Source: Candidatus Omnitrophota bacterium (GTDB lineage: Bacteria > Omnitrophota > 4484-213). Taken from it: a stretch of 6,876 nucleotides of DNA. Location of the stretch: positions 1 to 6,876 of the forward strand of contig DAOWKH010000013.1 in assembly GCA_030639955.1 (NCBI GenBank), given 5' to 3'. The position numbers and the translations under genes are program-made. Below are positions 6,717 to 6,876 of this stretch, in pieces. The first letter of the stretch is position 1. Each line of letters starts with the position of its first letter. The notes below the pieces were generated by a model. The model was not told the DNA's origin. It worked only from the letters and a program-made list of their open reading frames with translations, and ran no database searches.

Positions 6717-6774
6717 AAGTTCAACTAATAGATTTGCAAAGCACAAAGGCACTTTGCAAATCTAAGTTTCACTT
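6717..6774. repeat. Palindromic element C across the rplU stop codon
   Basis: The perfect core is AGATTTGCAAAG (6730-6741) with CTTTGCAAATCT (6752-6763) around a 10-nt loop. The arms extend outward with small mismatches to AAGT (6717-6720) and ACTT (6771-6774). The element directly abuts element B. The rplU stop (6762-6764) is in one arm, so the last bL21 residues may come from the element. On the transcribed strand the sequence after the core stem is ATTAGTTGAAC, not a T-run, so intrinsic termination is unlikely, although the stem could protect the 3' end of the rplU message. Confidence 0.8.
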
Positions 6775-6876
6775 ATTTTCTTCACTCTTAACTTCGTCAA
6801 TATTTGGCGATGCCCTTTTTTTGTCTTTGAATCCTTTCGCCGCCTGTATTTAAAGGCAATTACCTTCTTTGCCTTA
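6762..6876 (-). CDS. rplU: Ribosomal protein bL21, C-terminal part (5' end outside the window)
   Basis: Component of the large ribosomal subunit that binds 23S rRNA. Only the last 37 codons are inside the window; the frame runs from 6875 to a TAG at 6764-6762. The translation contains KVIAFKYRRRKDSKTKKGHR followed by QILTKLRVKKISET. It closely matches the bL21 tail, where E. coli has VKFRRRKHYRKQQGHRQ followed by TDVKI. The stop codon lies in element C, and the last two or three residues (SET) run past the usual end. In most bacteria rplU is followed by rpmA (bL27); here the next gene is atpE, 147 nt on. The short length is the only reason confidence is below certainty. Confidence 0.9.
   Translation of the reverse strand, partial: KAKKVIAFKYRRRKDSKTKKGHRQILTKLRVKKISET

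Noticed and set aside
6661..6774. Intrinsic terminators after rplU
   Set aside because: The stems are strong but none is followed by a T-run on the transcribed strand, so classical Rho-independent termination is not supported.

Overview
The window carries eight protein genes, all on the minus strand. In transcription order (right to left) they are the 3' end of rplU (ribosomal protein bL21), atpE, atpF, atpH, atpA, atpG, uppP and ftsK. Genes are tightly packed: atpH/atpA, atpA/atpG and atpG/uppP overlap, and the other gaps from atpE onward are about 10 nt. This is a bacterium with an F-type ATP synthase, bactoprenol-based wall synthesis and FtsK-type chromosome segregation. Base composition looks moderate by eye. 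The GC-rich TCCGCC/GGCGGA palindromes between genes and the broken-up atp operon recall uncultivated candidate phyla such as Omnitrophota. That placement is only an impression and no marker gene here settles it.

Right edge (6609-6876). The last 37 codons of bL21 are followed by a 147-nt gap to atpE. Three back-to-back palindromic elements fill almost all of this gap: 6609-6653, 6661-6716 and 6717-6774. The outer two reach into the coding sequences, so the rplU stop lies in an arm of one and the atpE start codon lies in an arm of another.

ATP synthase block (2975-6614). The order E-F-H-A-G gives the rotor ring (c), peripheral stalk (b, delta), alpha and gamma. The a subunit (atpB), the catalytic beta subunit (atpD) and epsilon (atpC) are absent: rplU sits where atpB would be, and uppP follows gamma where atpD would be. 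A working enzyme therefore needs genes from elsewhere in the genome. The c subunit has glutamate in both helices (E37 and E70) together with the S/T/Y residues of sodium-binding rings. This points to a two-carboxylate, probably Na+-coupled rotor.

Left block (1-2978). uppP recycles the undecaprenyl lipid carrier for peptidoglycan and starts inside the atpG stop (ATGA). ftsK, a membrane-anchored DNA translocase, follows after 9 nt. The array thus links energy conservation, wall-lipid recycling and chromosome segregation in one likely transcription unit. After ftsK there are 108 nt with a possible minus-strand promoter reading out of the window, then a pure (GA)13 tract at the edge that may be an assembly artefact.
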